Virus record (IMG/VR): IMGVR_UViG_3300030329_003321
Span: 1-41,821 of that record
Origin: a virus
Direction: 5' to 3' (one strand)
DNA: 41,821 nucleotides
Below are positions 15,560-27,600 of this stretch, in pieces. The translations under genes were made by a program, and so were the position numbers. The stretch's first letter is position 1. Each line of letters opens with the position of its first letter. The notes below the pieces were generated by a model that ran no database searches, was not told the DNA's origin, and saw only the letters and a program-made list of their open reading frames with translations.

Positions 15560-18500
15560 TTAGGCAAGTGCTAGGACTTTAAGATCTTTCACACGAGGAA
15601 CATATACCTGATTGGTTGAAGTCATTACCAGTTTAATTCTATAGTACCTAAAGGAAGGAACATCAGTGGCAGTGAAAGTTCTTTCTTTAAAGTCATTAAG
15701 ACTAGGTTCTACTAATTCATTATTAGTAGGTGCTACAAACGAATCAGGTCTTCCATCATTATCTGCAGGATCGATTACCTCTCCTCTTTCATTAAGATTG
15801 TTATATCCAGGGAAAGGTCTATAAACTGGTTCAAAGTTTTCATTATCACCAATTGCATAGAATGCTCTAATATCACAACTATCATTCAAATAAACATTTG
15901 CAATAATTTTGACGGAAGATGCAGGATTTTCCAATGCAATTTCTTTAGAAAGATATTGGAAAGCATTAGGATCATCAAACAAACTATTAACTCTATTATC
16001 ACTTGTATAACTACTTAATCCGATAGGAGCATTAACTCTATTAGAAACAAAGATAGCACTCATTCGTTGAGTATCAATTACAGGTGTTAATTTAGAACTT
16101 ACAGTGGATAAATTAATCTGCATATTCATTGATTTATTACCAGGCAATGCACTTAATTTATTTGTTTCATTAATCTTAGAAGCAATTATTCTTGGAGTAG
16201 AAAGAAGATTATTTTCACCTATTGCGACTGCTTCAGATGTTTGTTCTAAATAACCAGTTTCACTACCATCTAAACTAGAACCACTAATAGTTCTTACTTG
16301 GGCTGAAACATTAGTTCCAGGAACTGTAAGAGTTTGTAGTTGAGGATTAATTATTTCAAAAGGAATATTTTGAGTAGCAGTTGCATTAATTCCTCCTCCT
16401 GTTTGAGTTCTATCTGTATATAAAATAGGGAAACTTTCTCCTGTAGATCTGCCCAGTCCACTAGAACCCATATCCAATTTAATAGTATAAGAATCAAAAG
16501 TAATTGGATCTGCCGTAGTTACATCAGCCAAATTGTGAGTTTTATTAATCCTTCTCAGGGAAACTCCACCCAATTCATATTTGTAAACCAGCGTTCCTGC
16601 AAGATAATTCTTAGCGGTAGTAGAATCAATTGATCGAGAAGTAATTCCAATATTGGTTCCTGAGGCAGACTCATAAGAAAGAATCTCATTTCCAATCTGT
16701 AGATAACCATAGTTAGTGGTTCCTACTCCTACACTTTCAAACGTATCTAAGTTATTAACATTTTCTACAACAATCTCTCCTGTTGTAGTAGAATTTAAAT
16801 CATTAGTTAACTTAGTGGGAATAATATCAGTTTGGACATCGGAAAGAGTAACAAAATTATCACTAAAATACATTCCATGATTTTCATGATTAACTACAAT
16901 TTGATCTCCACTAGTAACCTCAGTAATATCATTAATATAAACACCTCCTCCAACATTGTTAGCACCATTTAACTCAGTAGTGATACCAGTAGAACCATCT
17001 AACATAATATACTGAACTGTCTTACCAACACCCGTTACAAAATCACCTTGAACATTATCAACAACTAATTGCGTAGCACTAGAAATTCCAACCACAGATA
17101 ATCTAACATTAGCACCTATAGCCTTATTACCAATACCAGTAGATCCTATACTTAAAACATCACCAGCCACATATCCATCTCCACCTGCTGTAATCGTTGC
17201 ACCAGTTGCTACTCCATTTTCAACAGTAATTTTAGCCGTTGCATTAGCACCACTTCCTGTTACACTACTTAATTTAACATCTGGGAATACCCACCCACCT
17301 GATACAGGAGTAAGTCCAATACCAGAATTAATAATATTTAAAGTTCCTGTTGCAATTCCTGCACTTGAAACATAATCACCTGTAGCATTACTACCAAATT
17401 GTTTGATCGTATATCCTGCTTTTAGATTAGCATCTTCTAAATTAGAACCAATACCTATTCTTATCTTTCTAGAAGTAAAATTAATAGGATCTGGTAATAA
17501 CCTAGCAATTTGATTATTACCTAAAGACAATTCAGGATTATAAACTTCTATTGATCCTGTTTGGGCAAAATCTGCTCTGTATAAAGTAAATTTAAGATCT
17601 TCCCACTGACTTGGTTCCCATGTAGAACCATTTTGAGATTTAAATAAAGAACCCAAGAATGGTTGTTGAGCAACAAAGGTTCCTGTTATTAAATCAGTTT
17701 CTCCTACTCTTGAAACAATGGCAGAATACTTATAGGATTCTGAAAGAAGAACTATTGCATATTCAGTTCCACCTTCAACATAAATTGGAGCATTAAAAGT
17801 AAATGTGGTGGCTACCGTACCATTATTAGAAACACTAATTTCAGATGGTGATTTAACAATTTCAGAAAATGGAATAACCTTTGTAGTAGGAAGACCATTT
17901 ACCATAGTCCTTAATTGGAAGGTAACAGGTAGTTCTGTATCATCTTTTGTAGCAAAATAAACTTCACAACTTGTTAAGAAAACTCCATTAGGATCTGGGA
18001 CAAAGAATGATTGTGCTAGAGGATCCCATTGTTGCATTCCTAAGTTCATCCATATTCTAGTTCCTTCTACTTCTGTCCATCCACCCGTATTTCTTGTTTC
18101 AGTGATAGCAGTATTTTCAATTCTTGCATTTCTAACAGAAATAATATCTTCCTGAATAGTTTCTAGAATTCCCGTAGATCTAAATCCTTCATCCGCAGTT
18201 GTTTGTGCATTTTGTCTATCAAGAGCCTCATTATTAATTAAAGTAAGTACTTTTTCACCTGTTTCAAATCGTGGATGGACTCCAACATCAGGATCAGGAA
18301 TATAAAAACTTCCAATTAAATTTGCTCCAATATCCGATACTAATCTAACATTAGTAACAACTGCTAAAGCACCACTAGTTTCTCCAACTAACATCATATC
18401 ATCTTCTACCCATCCCCAATATGATCCTTGAGGTTGATCTGCTAATGAGAAAGTATCAACATTTAGAATAGTAGAAGTTGATGAATAAGTAGCAGGAATA

Positions 18501-21500
18501 GGTTCCGCAGAATAAGGACTAGCTCCATATCTCTTTGTAGGTGCATTATATGGACCTTCCATATGATTGGACTGTGCTACTCTGAATCTAATACTAGGAT
18601 CCACTAAATTACCATTTTGTGGAGCACCTCCAATTGGTCTAGTTGTTCCAGTAACAGTTTCTCCTACCTGGAATACACCAGAAGCCATGGAAATTTCTAG
18701 TAGTTTAGGAACACAATATTGTGTTACATCTCTACCATCAAAAAATGCATATAATCTAGTAGATGGTTTAACTCGTTTTGCAACAAATTGAACATTACGA
18801 GATCTCATGAACCCAATAAGGTCTCTGCTTACAAGTCTATCTCCTTGGGAAGTCTGATCAAACTGTTCTGTAATTACTCTACGTGTACCTGATCTTGTTT
18901 CCTCACCCCTAACTCTTTGGAAAAGAGCAGTAAACTGCTGCCTCATGTTTTGTCTTCCAGGACGAGAACCTGGAGCCCATCGTTGACCTATTCCTTGAAC
19001 CCTACGTCTTGCGGTTTCTACTGTTCCTGACCAATTTTGTTCCCATGTATTCCAAATAACACCTCCAAATCCTGCTTGAGGATTTCCACCGAATTGTTCA
19101 GTAAATTCAGCAACAGTTTCTGCAAAATCACCTTCCACATTAATAATATTTGCCTCTAATCTTCTAGTATCAAGCCAATTATCAGATGCTGGAGTAAGAT
19201 CAAGAGTTCCCTGCCAGAAAGATACCATGAAAGGAGTTACAGACTCACTTCTAGTTCCTCCTGTTTGCTTTAACCACTCAACTTCATTATAATTAAGAGT
19301 TATTATATCTCCTGTTCTTTTAATATTAGTTCCTTGTGGATTAATATATCTTTTATCCGAATTAGCATTTACTCCTTCTACAGGGCCTAATTCCAAATCA
19401 ACTGCAGTAGTATAATGTTTCGGTCTTAAAATTTGATTTTCTACATCTACACTATTCTTATATCCAACAAGAGTTGTTTGTGAAAGAAAATTAGTAAAAT
19501 TATCAACAAAAAATCCCGCTTTAAATTTATTAAACCCTGCAGAGTCAGGAACAAATAAACTGGCCGTATTTGCTTCTAATAAAGAAAGAGAAGTATAATA
19601 TTCCAAAGATGAAATTCTCTTTTCAAGTCGGTTAATATCCGACATTTTATATCTCTTATAATTTAAGAAATTAATGGAAATGTTATCTGTAGTATAGAGA
19701 TAAGGAGGCAATTCAGCAGTAGCAATCTTTAATCCATCGTCAACTATTATTGGTTCTCGTGGGTTAACAGCAGGAGTACCATATTTAACTTGGAAATTAC
19801 CTTCTTTAGTAATATAGATGGAATCTACTCTTCCAAGATAATATGAAAAATCAGTTAGAATTGTTTCATCAGATGCTAAAATATTAGCCGCAGAATTGCC
19901 AGCAGCATTAAATTCTCTTCCATAAAATTCAAGAGGAGATCTTACATCTTCAGCAACAACATAATCAGAAACTCTAGGTCTAATATCAATTAAATCAGTA
20001 TTTCTAACACCATTTACTGTTTGAATTTCAGTAGTATAATTAAATGTATCATAAGAATTTTTAGTTGTTATATCTCCATCATCTGTAGACTGATAATAAC
20101 CATTTGAAAAATATATTTTTAATTGGCGAGTAGGTGCATCGGAGTCAGATTTTCTTTGAATAGAAGGATATCCATAGAAAGATTGATTTTGACCATTTTC
20201 AGAAGTAAAATTAGGAGATATATTTACACTTGTAAAATCTAAGGTAACAATTTTTCCTTCAATCTTAGATTCTTCAAAAGAAACAACTTCATTTTCTTTA
20301 AATTTAAGATCATTTTCATTAATAATTGATATTTTGCTGTCAGAAACTATTTCAGCAACAATGGCACATGCATTAGAACTCATTCCTTTAATTTTTTCAC
20401 CTACTATCAAATCAGAAGTTTTTCCTGTAGGTCCAGTTAATGATGCAAAAGTTAGTGTAGGAGCTGATGCTTCTGAAGTATCGACAGATTCAAAAACAGC
20501 ATGTACATTTATCAGATCTGCAACATTCAGAGATATATCTAAATCTTGAACTCTAGTACCATAGGGGTAATTTCCTGAAGTTAATCCATCATTAAGAGTG
20601 GTTGAACCAATACCAGATGCAGAATCAATAGATTTATCTACTACAATACTATTAACTCTATTTCTAATTTTCTCCTTTGCTTTAGGTTTTTGCTTTTTCA
20701 GTGTTGTAATGAGAGTAGCATCATCAATACCATCACTTAAACCCTCAATCTGTAATCTAGTGGATCCAGAAGTTATTTTTACTCTATCTTCTGTTAAAAG
20801 TTCAGTAGTACCATCACCTTTTATTAAGGTGTATCTTTCTGGTTTAAAGGGTAAAAATGTTTCATTTGTACCAGCTGCAACCTGTTCTGAAAGTTGACCT
20901 CCACTAATAAGAACACTTTGAGTTTTTCTTATTCTTATAACTCCATCAGTTAAATCAACATTAGAAATATTGGCATTCGGTAAAATAGTATAGAAAGAAT
21001 TATCATCTGAATCTTGTAAATCTGTACTAACAAGAGTTAAATCAGAAACTTGAGTAGTCACAGCAGGTAATTTACCATCAGCTACACCAGTAACCGTATT
21101 AACACCCGTTACAACAACATGAGTCGTACCAACACTGACAACAGATGCCATAATTGGTTCATTAAATTCACTAGTCTGTGATGGACTAAACTTAAGAATA
21201 TTTCCAACTTTAATATCTCCAGGAAATATTGGATTAGTGCTTCTTATTGAACTAATGGTTCCACTTGGATATCCCGAAAGACTAGAATCCCATGCAGTTG
21301 GTGAAAGGGTTGCAATACCAATATTAACAACATTTGTCTGAACGGTGTCTCCAGAGAAGGTCTGTGCAGCACCTACAGTATTCATACTAGGTCCATTAGT
21401 ATTTCCAAATACCGATTTAACATCAGAAATACCAAAAGATGTTACTGCAATAGCAACCCTTGTATTTTCTTCACCATCAATTATAAAATTCTCATTCTTT

Positions 21501-23056
21501 ATAAATTCTCCTTCTACTTCATACAAAGATAATGCAGTACTACTCGTTACAGCATCTTTCAAAAATGCAGTAGCTCCACTATTTTTTCCTTTAATATGAG
21601 TAGGAACAGTTAATGTTATATTTTCATTTAATGTAATTTCCGTAACTGTTTGAATATCATATAGTTTTAAATCCCATTCATTAACATCCGAATTGGCTCT
21701 ATCATATGATCCAGAATTTAAATCAGCATCATATACTCTTGCAACACCAATTTCTTTACCTGCAGGTAAGGTAGATGCAGTACCTACTCTTTTATCTCTT
21801 AAACTTAAAACATACGTATTACCAATACCAATTTGAGGAGATCCATAAACTTTATTTAATTTTAGAGTAGCCCCTGTATTGAACTCCAGTGCTTGTTCTT
21901 CTACAAGTTTAGTAGTTCTTGGTTTAGGACAATCCAAATAGGTTGGAACAACAGTTTCTATATCATATCCCTTTACAAATGCTCTACCTGGTGAAACTTG
22001 ATATAATGCAAGATTGTCTGATGGAGACTTACCACTAGGTGTTACTTGATTACTATTGTATATTCCGTTATTACCCTGATAATTATTTAAAGATTCCTTT
22101 GCTTTAGTGGTAAAAGGTTTTACATAATAGTCTCCCGATTCAGCATAAGTTCTTCTGGCTAATTCATCTGCAATATGTTTATATTCAGTACTTTCTTTTT
22201 TAGATTTTACTATACCTTCTTCAATAGTTGCAAGTTCAATAAAATTATCATCATCAAAATCATCTAATGACTTTTTGACTAGTGATGTTGTTATTCTAAG
22301 TCTATCAGCACCAGGAGCAGAAAAATTAGTAAATCCTCTTGCATTATCATTTAAATTAGGATTAACATCCGCATTAACTATTTGCTCACTCATGAAGAGT
22401 CCAACTCTATAACTAGGAGAATCGGAATATTGAGAAAGAATAATAGATTGATCATTTACATTTAAAAATTGCCCTCTTCCAAAATAAATTCCTTGAGAAA
22501 TTGAAAATATTGAACCTGAAGAAAGTGCATTGGATGCTAATGTTGATGCAAAAGCCTCTCCAGAAGCAATTGTAGTATTAGCAGATAAAATATCTTTATT
22601 AACGCTCAATAATTCATCATCTAAAAACTTAGAACCAGCATTATCGGAAGTACTAGAACCAATATAATTGATATAAAGAGTAGTATTTCCTTTTTCTGAA
22701 TTTCTTCCTATTAAAATTTTATCTACAACTGCAGTCACACCTGAAGTCAATCCAGTAATTGTTGCTCCTCTTACCTGATTTACATAATCACTTAAAGGAA
22801 TTCCTAAGTATACATTCTCTAACTGAACACATTGATAAGGACTTATATAAGTGGTATTACCAGGAACTATCTTCGCACCTTCTTTAAAGAAGTGTTGACC
22901 AAATTTTTCAATCTGATCTTGTAAAATAGATTGAAGATTATTTAGCTCTCTTGCTTGTACTGGATAAGCAGGTTTAAATAATACCTTATAATAGTCATTA
23001 TTTGCACTGAAATCATCAAAGTATGGAGCTACGTTTAGATTAGTTTCCTGTGGCAT
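15560..23056 (-). CDS. 2498-aa virion protein, DUF4815-type, gp9/gp10 region
   Basis: The N-terminus (NVAPYFDDFSANNDYYKVLF, then YPVQARELNNLQSILQDQIE) is the DUF4815 signature found in very large tail proteins of marine myoviruses. Residues ~1350-1425 are unusually Arg-rich (RRRVQGIGQRWAPGSRPGRQ). Then comes FVAKRVKPSTRLYAFFDGRD, and at about 1680-1830 a jelly-roll-like domain (FLTSCEVYFATKDDTELPVT through YVEGGTEYAIVLLSES, ending FKSQNGSTWEPSQWEDLKF). Short beta modules follow, including a GGDGY repeat and IGNEILSYES near 2140. The C-terminus (NDSCDIRAFYAIGDNE to SFRYYRIKLVMTSTNQVYVP) looks like a final beta-sandwich. T4 has gp9-gp12 here, so a peripheral baseplate or fibre-attachment role is inferred. 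Confidence 0.9.
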   Translation of the reverse strand: MPQETNLNVAPYFDDFSANNDYYKVLFKPAYPVQARELNNLQSILQDQIEKFGQHFFKEGAKIVPGNTTYISPYQCVQLENVYLGIPLSDYVNQVRGATITGLTSGVTAVVDKILIGRNSEKGNTTLYINYIGSSTSDNAGSKFLDDELLSVNKDILSANTTIASGEAFASTLASNALSSGSIFSISQGIYFGRGQFLNVNDQSIILSQYSDSPSYRVGLFMSEQIVNADVNPNLNDNARGFTNFSAPGADRLRITTSLVKKSLDDFDDDNFIELATIEEGIVKSKKESTEYKHIADELARRTYAESGDYYVKPFTTKAKESLNNYQGNNGIYNSNQVTPSGKSPSDNLALYQVSPGRAFVKGYDIETVVPTYLDCPKPRTTKLVEEQALEFNTGATLKLNKVYGSPQIGIGNTYVLSLRDKRVGTASTLPAGKEIGVARVYDADLNSGSYDRANSDVNEWDLKLYDIQTVTEITLNENITLTVPTHIKGKNSGATAFLKDAVTSSTALSLYEVEGEFIKNENFIIDGEENTRVAIAVTSFGISDVKSVFGNTNGPSMNTVGAAQTFSGDTVQTNVVNIGIATLSPTAWDSSLSGYPSGTISSIRSTNPIFPGDIKVGNILKFSPSQTSEFNEPIMASVVSVGTTHVVVTGVNTVTGVADGKLPAVTTQVSDLTLVSTDLQDSDDNSFYTILPNANISNVDLTDGVIRIRKTQSVLISGGQLSEQVAAGTNETFLPFKPERYTLIKGDGTTELLTEDRVKITSGSTRLQIEGLSDGIDDATLITTLKKQKPKAKEKIRNRVNSIVVDKSIDSASGIGSTTLNDGLTSGNYPYGTRVQDLDISLNVADLINVHAVFESVDTSEASAPTLTFASLTGPTGKTSDLIVGEKIKGMSSNACAIVAEIVSDSKISIINENDLKFKENEVVSFEESKIEGKIVTLDFTSVNISPNFTSENGQNQSFYGYPSIQRKSDSDAPTRQLKIYFSNGYYQSTDDGDITTKNSYDTFNYTTEIQTVNGVRNTDLIDIRPRVSDYVVAEDVRSPLEFYGREFNAAGNSAANILASDETILTDFSYYLGRVDSIYITKEGNFQVKYGTPAVNPREPIIVDDGLKIATAELPPYLYTTDNISINFLNYKRYKMSDINRLEKRISSLEYYTSLSLLEANTASLFVPDSAGFNKFKAGFFVDNFTNFLSQTTLVGYKNSVDVENQILRPKHYTTAVDLELGPVEGVNANSDKRYINPQGTNIKRTGDIITLNYNEVEWLKQTGGTRSESVTPFMVSFWQGTLDLTPASDNWLDTRRLEANIINVEGDFAETVAEFTEQFGGNPQAGFGGVIWNTWEQNWSGTVETARRRVQGIGQRWAPGSRPGRQNMRQQFTALFQRVRGEETRSGTRRVITEQFDQTSQGDRLVSRDLIGFMRSRNVQFVAKRVKPSTRLYAFFDGRDVTQYCVPKLLEISMASGVFQVGETVTGTTRPIGGAPQNGNLVDPSIRFRVAQSNHMEGPYNAPTKRYGASPYSAEPIPATYSSTSTILNVDTFSLADQPQGSYWGWVEDDMMLVGETSGALAVVTNVRLVSDIGANLIGSFYIPDPDVGVHPRFETGEKVLTLINNEALDRQNAQTTADEGFRSTGILETIQEDIISVRNARIENTAITETRNTGGWTEVEGTRIWMNLGMQQWDPLAQSFFVPDPNGVFLTSCEVYFATKDDTELPVTFQLRTMVNGLPTTKVIPFSEIVKSPSEISVSNNGTVATTFTFNAPIYVEGGTEYAIVLLSESYKYSAIVSRVGETDLITGTFVAQQPFLGSLFKSQNGSTWEPSQWEDLKFTLYRADFAQTGSIEVYNPELSLGNNQIARLLPDPINFTSRKIRIGIGSNLEDANLKAGYTIKQFGSNATGDYVSSAGIATGTLNIINSGIGLTPVSGGWVFPDVKLSSVTGSGANATAKITVENGVATGATITAGGDGYVAGDVLSIGSTGIGNKAIGANVRLSVVGISSATQLVVDNVQGDFVTGVGKTVQYIMLDGSTGITTELNGANNVGGGVYINDITEVTSGDQIVVNHENHGMYFSDNFVTLSDVQTDIIPTKLTNDLNSTTTGEIVVENVNNLDTFESVGVGTTNYGYLQIGNEILSYESASGTNIGITSRSIDSTTAKNYLAGTLVYKYELGGVSLRRINKTHNLADVTTADPITFDSYTIKLDMGSSGLGRSTGESFPILYTDRTQTGGGINATATQNIPFEIINPQLQTLTVPGTNVSAQVRTISGSSLDGSETGYLEQTSEAVAIGENNLLSTPRIIASKINETNKLSALPGNKSMNMQINLSTVSSKLTPVIDTQRMSAIFVSNRVNAPIGLSSYTSDNRVNSLFDDPNAFQYLSKEIALENPASSVKIIANVYLNDSCDIRAFYAIGDNENFEPVYRPFPGYNNLNERGEVIDPADNDGRPDSFVAPTNNELVEPSLNDFKERTFTATDVPSFRYYRIKLVMTSTNQVYVPRVKDLKVLALA

Positions 23057-23062
23057 GATTCT

Positions 23063-24619
23063 TTAGAATTGCAAAATGACTTTAATATCTTCTTTTTGAT
23101 TAGTAGACCTAGTAATTGAAGGTCTATTATCAACGTAAATAATGTTTCCAGAATATTTTCTAACTTCTGGGTTTGCCACTCCTTTTGTGAATGACTGTCC
23201 AAGATAATAGGTTTTACTATTTATTACAGTAGATATACCTGTAAATGAACTATGAATCCCTAAAGTAACGGATCCTCCCATGACATCTAATGACCCTTGA
23301 TTAGCAGTGATGTTATTAGTAAATCTATGCAATTGGAATCCATACTCAGGATCGGTATTAGCCGTACCATTGGTATTAAATCCAGCAGTAGTTCTATCCT
23401 GCCAATACTTCAAAACTTGAGTATTTTGATCATAAGAAATAACTCTACCAACTGCAGTAGATCCTATTCCAATAGTTTGAGTAACAAAATCATCAGCAGT
23501 AAATGTAGCATTACTTGCTCCAACTCCTGTAAGTTTTAAAGCATATGTAGCACTTGCTTTATCAATTTCTAAATTAGAACTGGTTCCATATGATTTGGGA
23601 TTTTGTACAATTCCAACACGAGCAAATTCATTCCCCGTTATAAAATCAGGGTTTCCTGTATCATTTTCTATTCGGCAATATATGAGAGAACTTTTTGCTC
23701 CCAATTCACGATATATATCAGCCCCATGACCACCCTCAGGAGGAATGATAACATTAAATGCAGGAGCTGTACTTCCTACAGGTACTCCCCCTGCTACAAC
23801 ATCCAAAGTACCAAAACTATAACCAGCACCTCCTTTTGAAACAGTTACTGATTCCACTTTAGATGCACTATTAATAACAACAGTTGCTTCTGCCCCTGTT
23901 CCATCACCTTTAATAGGTACTCTGGTATATGATTGGTTTGCAGTACCTAATCCAGCCCCTCTATTTGTAATAGTAACAATTTTAAGTTGACCACTGGTAG
24001 CAGCATTATCTCTTACAGGAGCATCAATAGAGTTAGTTGCCCAATCCGTAGGAACAGGCATAAAGTTTGTAGAATCAAATTTAGTAATATCACCAGGTTT
24101 AATTGTATAAAGATATTTCCAAATATAACCATCACCACTAGTACCAGCCGCTCTTGGTTCTAAGTCTGTGAAAGTTGGTTCATCTAGAGATGCTTTTCCT
24201 TCTGTGTTATCTGGGTCAGTTCCATTTTGAAGACAAATATAAACTCTAAAATCGGAATTTATAACAAAATACTTTGCATCATATAAACTAATGGCATTCG
24301 ATGGTTTAGATGGATTCTCTGCTTTAATATCATTTCTATACATATCATAAGTAATACCCGATGCCCAAGTATGTTTAGGAACTACTTGTTTGACATCAGA
24401 AGATGTTACTTTTTTCAAAGCAATCATACTATCCCAATACTCATTTTCTTCGTTAAAAGAATCTCTAGGATTGGGTGGAGTAGAATTCCAGTTAGAATCA
24501 ACTTGGGTTGCATTGGGTAAACCGATCCACGTATAATATGAATTAGTTGTCGATGCTACACTAGCGACAAAATCTTTAGTATTTAATATACGAAGTTGAT
24601 CCGTTATAATTGCGGCCAT
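23063..24619 (-). CDS. 8: baseplate wedge protein gp8 (enlarged)
   Basis: This is a 518-aa protein against 334 aa for T4 gp8, a wedge component that dimerises at the baseplate rim. The gp8 core is visible: an N-terminal ITDQLRILNTKDFVASV, then YYTWIGLPNATQVDSNWNS, YWDSMIALKKVTSSDVKQVV, SLYDAKYFVINSDFRVYICL and DGYIWKYLYTIKPGDITKFD, and the C-terminal IYVDNRPSITRSTNQKEDIK. The extra ~180 residues lie in the second half, including a GTGAEATVVINSASKVESVT stretch with a GGAGY repeat near residue 263 of the same type as in gp14. The gene follows the giant gp7-slot protein as in T4 and starts 33 nt after it, with a late-promoter-like element between. Confidence 0.93.
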   Translation of the reverse strand: MAAIITDQLRILNTKDFVASVASTTNSYYTWIGLPNATQVDSNWNSTPPNPRDSFNEENEYWDSMIALKKVTSSDVKQVVPKHTWASGITYDMYRNDIKAENPSKPSNAISLYDAKYFVINSDFRVYICLQNGTDPDNTEGKASLDEPTFTDLEPRAAGTSGDGYIWKYLYTIKPGDITKFDSTNFMPVPTDWATNSIDAPVRDNAATSGQLKIVTITNRGAGLGTANQSYTRVPIKGDGTGAEATVVINSASKVESVTVSKGGAGYSFGTLDVVAGGVPVGSTAPAFNVIIPPEGGHGADIYRELGAKSSLIYCRIENDTGNPDFITGNEFARVGIVQNPKSYGTSSNLEIDKASATYALKLTGVGASNATFTADDFVTQTIGIGSTAVGRVISYDQNTQVLKYWQDRTTAGFNTNGTANTDPEYGFQLHRFTNNITANQGSLDVMGGSVTLGIHSSFTGISTVINSKTYYLGQSFTKGVANPEVRKYSGNIIYVDNRPSITRSTNQKEDIKVILQF

Positions 24620-24637
24620 TTTGACAATTTTTTTAGT

Positions 24638-24645
24638 TATTTATT
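24638..24645 (-). promoter_or_regulatory. late-promoter-like AATAAATA upstream of gp8
   Basis: The minus strand reads AATAAATA, 19 nt before the gp8 ATG, in the short gap after the 4065-aa gene. Confidence 0.45.
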
Positions 24646-24652
24646 AAGTTTA

Positions 24653-27600
24653 TTAACCAGAATAATCTTTAGATTTCAAAGGTGCTACTCTTGTAATAAG
24701 AGCAGACGTAGAAAGTCCAGTAAATCCGTTCTCTGTATATGCAGTAAATGCTTTAGGAGAAGTTCTAGAACCTAATACGATTCTACCCCATGAGAAATTA
24801 CCATAGAATTCACTTACTCCCATTCCCGATAAGGAATTGAAACTAGAAACACTAGTTGTTACTCTCGCAACATAAGTATTAGCAATACCAGGAGTAGAAG
24901 TTTCTGCAACCGAAACGGCAGCAACTTCATAAACATTATCTATAAAGGTAGTTCCTATACCTATCACAGATCCATTTTGATATAGAGATGTTAAACCATT
25001 TCCAATATTACTATTAGAAACTGTAAAGTAATATCCAGTTTGAATACCACTTATAGTAACAGCAGTTCCTGTTACCGTAGCATCTCTCATAAAGGAATCC
25101 GTTGGAATATACAAATCAAACACAACACCCGTAGATGCAACACCTACAGTGGTTGTAGAAATTCCAACAATTGTACCAAAATCACCTTGATATGTAGTAG
25201 ATTCATTAACTTCATTTGTTGCTGATGGAACTTCAATAAGAACTTCAGGTGGAGTGGTAATAGTATAACCAGTGCCAGGAGAAGTAACTGTTATTGCAGA
25301 AACTGCGTCTCCAGTAAGTGTAGATGAAGCAGATGCTCTAGTAGTAGTTCCTAATCCCACAGGAGTAGCGATAATCACATCAGGAGCAGACGTATATCCC
25401 GTTCCTCCATAACTCACCACAACAGAAGATATTGTATTAGCAAGAGAAACAACAGCAGTTGCAGCAGCTGCTACGAGATTATTTTGAGATGTTATAGAAA
25501 TCTTTTGAGTCTTAGCAGTTGTTTGAGATTCATTATCAGGATCAAAGAAAGGTCTTATACTTTCCACATATACAACAGTTGATGCAATACCAACAGATTG
25601 AATAATAACTGTTGTGGGATTAACTAAAGCTTCCAATTCTGGTCTGGCTTTACTTACGATTTGTCCATCAATAATTTTATCAGATCCCTGTTTAGTCCAA
25701 TTAACTGTTCTTTCACAATCTGGATTACCATTAATACCAACACCTACATATGCATTTGTATCAACAATATCAGTTGCAACAATATCAGTTACTAATCTGT
25801 CATCCTGAAGTAAAGATCTTGCACATAAATTAGCATCACCTTGAACTTCAAGAAGATCTCCCTCCTTAACAGTTTCTAAAATATCTGTAAAGGTAACGTC
25901 GATATCTCCACTTCCCTTATAAAAGAGAATCTTACAAGTATCACCATCAAATGTTCCATCATCATTTGGTCCTTTAGGGGCTTCGGAGAAAGTCAAGACA
26001 CTACCATTTTCAAATGTATATCCTTCACCAGGAACTTGTAAAGTATCATTTATAAAAACTAATAATGCTGCTTGAACATCAATAATTGACCCTTCCTTTG
26101 CTCTAATAGTAACAGGCACTCCACCTTTCTTTAAAGTAAATGCTCTTTGAGTACCATTAAACTCACTAGTAATCTTATCCAATACTTCAAGTTCACCAAA
26201 GAACCATGCACTGAACTTATCTGACTGAGTTTCTTGTATAGTGATTTGGAATTCCTCAAAAGTCACAGTAGGATCAGTAGGAATACCAGTAGTTCCCATT
26301 TTAGGAACAGTTAAAATTTGATTATTGTCATAACTATATCCAGTATTTTTTATTTCAAAATTAATAACACTCGAACCTTGACCTACTACTATATCAACAG
26401 TTGCTTGAGTTCCTATTCCAGAAGACTCAGAACTATAAATTAATGGAAGATTGGAATATGAAAGTGGATCATCAATAACAACTTCTGGTGGGTTTGTCGC
26501 TGTATAACCAGTACCTGGATTAGTAATTGCAATACTAACAATATGACCACCACTTATAGCAGCAGTACCAATAAATTCAATATTAGGAACACCAAGACTT
26601 AAAGTTTGAAGACCTACATTAACAGTAGTTTGAACTCCTGTTCTATAACCAGATCCACTGTTACCAATACTAATTGAAGTAATTGTACCAGCAGCAGAGA
26701 TAACAGCAGTTCCACCAGCAGCAACAAGAGGCTGATACCCAAAACCGCTAGTTGAACCTACTGATACAATCATACCCCTGACAGGAATAGAACCGCTATT
26801 AGGGTCATAGGCTTCGGATGTGGCTGTTCCTGTGAAAGTAATGCTACTAATACCAGTAAGACCCTCGGATAAGGTATAATCCTGATCAACTGTTAGATCA
26901 CCTGTTGGTCCTTGGAATATGCCATTTATAAGAACCGTAGCATTAGCAGTAGAGAATCCACCAACGTTTGCTTGATCTGATGTGAGAGTAAATGTTTTTC
27001 CAATACCATTAAATTCATCAGAAATATCATCAAAAACAACATTCTCCACATAAGGTCTATCAACACTACCTTCAGCTGCAGATCTCATGAAGGATCTTCC
27101 TTGGAATGTAGAATGAGTTGTTATTCCAACCCAATCTCTACTATCAGGAGGATTGGTGGTAGAACTTATAGGAGTAGGCCCTTGAGGTGCAGTAATAAAG
27201 TTAATTGTATTATCAATAATATTATAATCACCTTGAATTTTACTTACAATTGAATTTGCAGTATGAACTCCAATATTAGTTCCCATCCAACCACGATCTA
27301 CAAGAATATCATTTGTAGCTCCATAACCAACAGTATTAATCTTCATTATTTCTTCACTAATCCTAACCAAGTCACCACTAAAGAATGAAGTTACTCCAAC
27401 AGTTTCTAAAACCTTTGCCCCCAACGATAATTGAGTAGTTATTCCTGTAGTAACAGCAGTTGCAACAATAGGAGATTGAATTGCATTATCAAGAGCAATT
27501 ATACATTTTGTATTTTGATCTTGTGCCGTTATCGTATGTGCAACACCACTACCAACTGCTGATAGATGTAAAATATTTGGAACGGCTTTTAATGCATCTT

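Noticed and set aside
15559-15567. TTG start for the 73-aa gene
   Set aside because: An ATG three codons downstream is directly after the stop of the 2498-aa gene; the TTG would lie inside that gene and lacks support.
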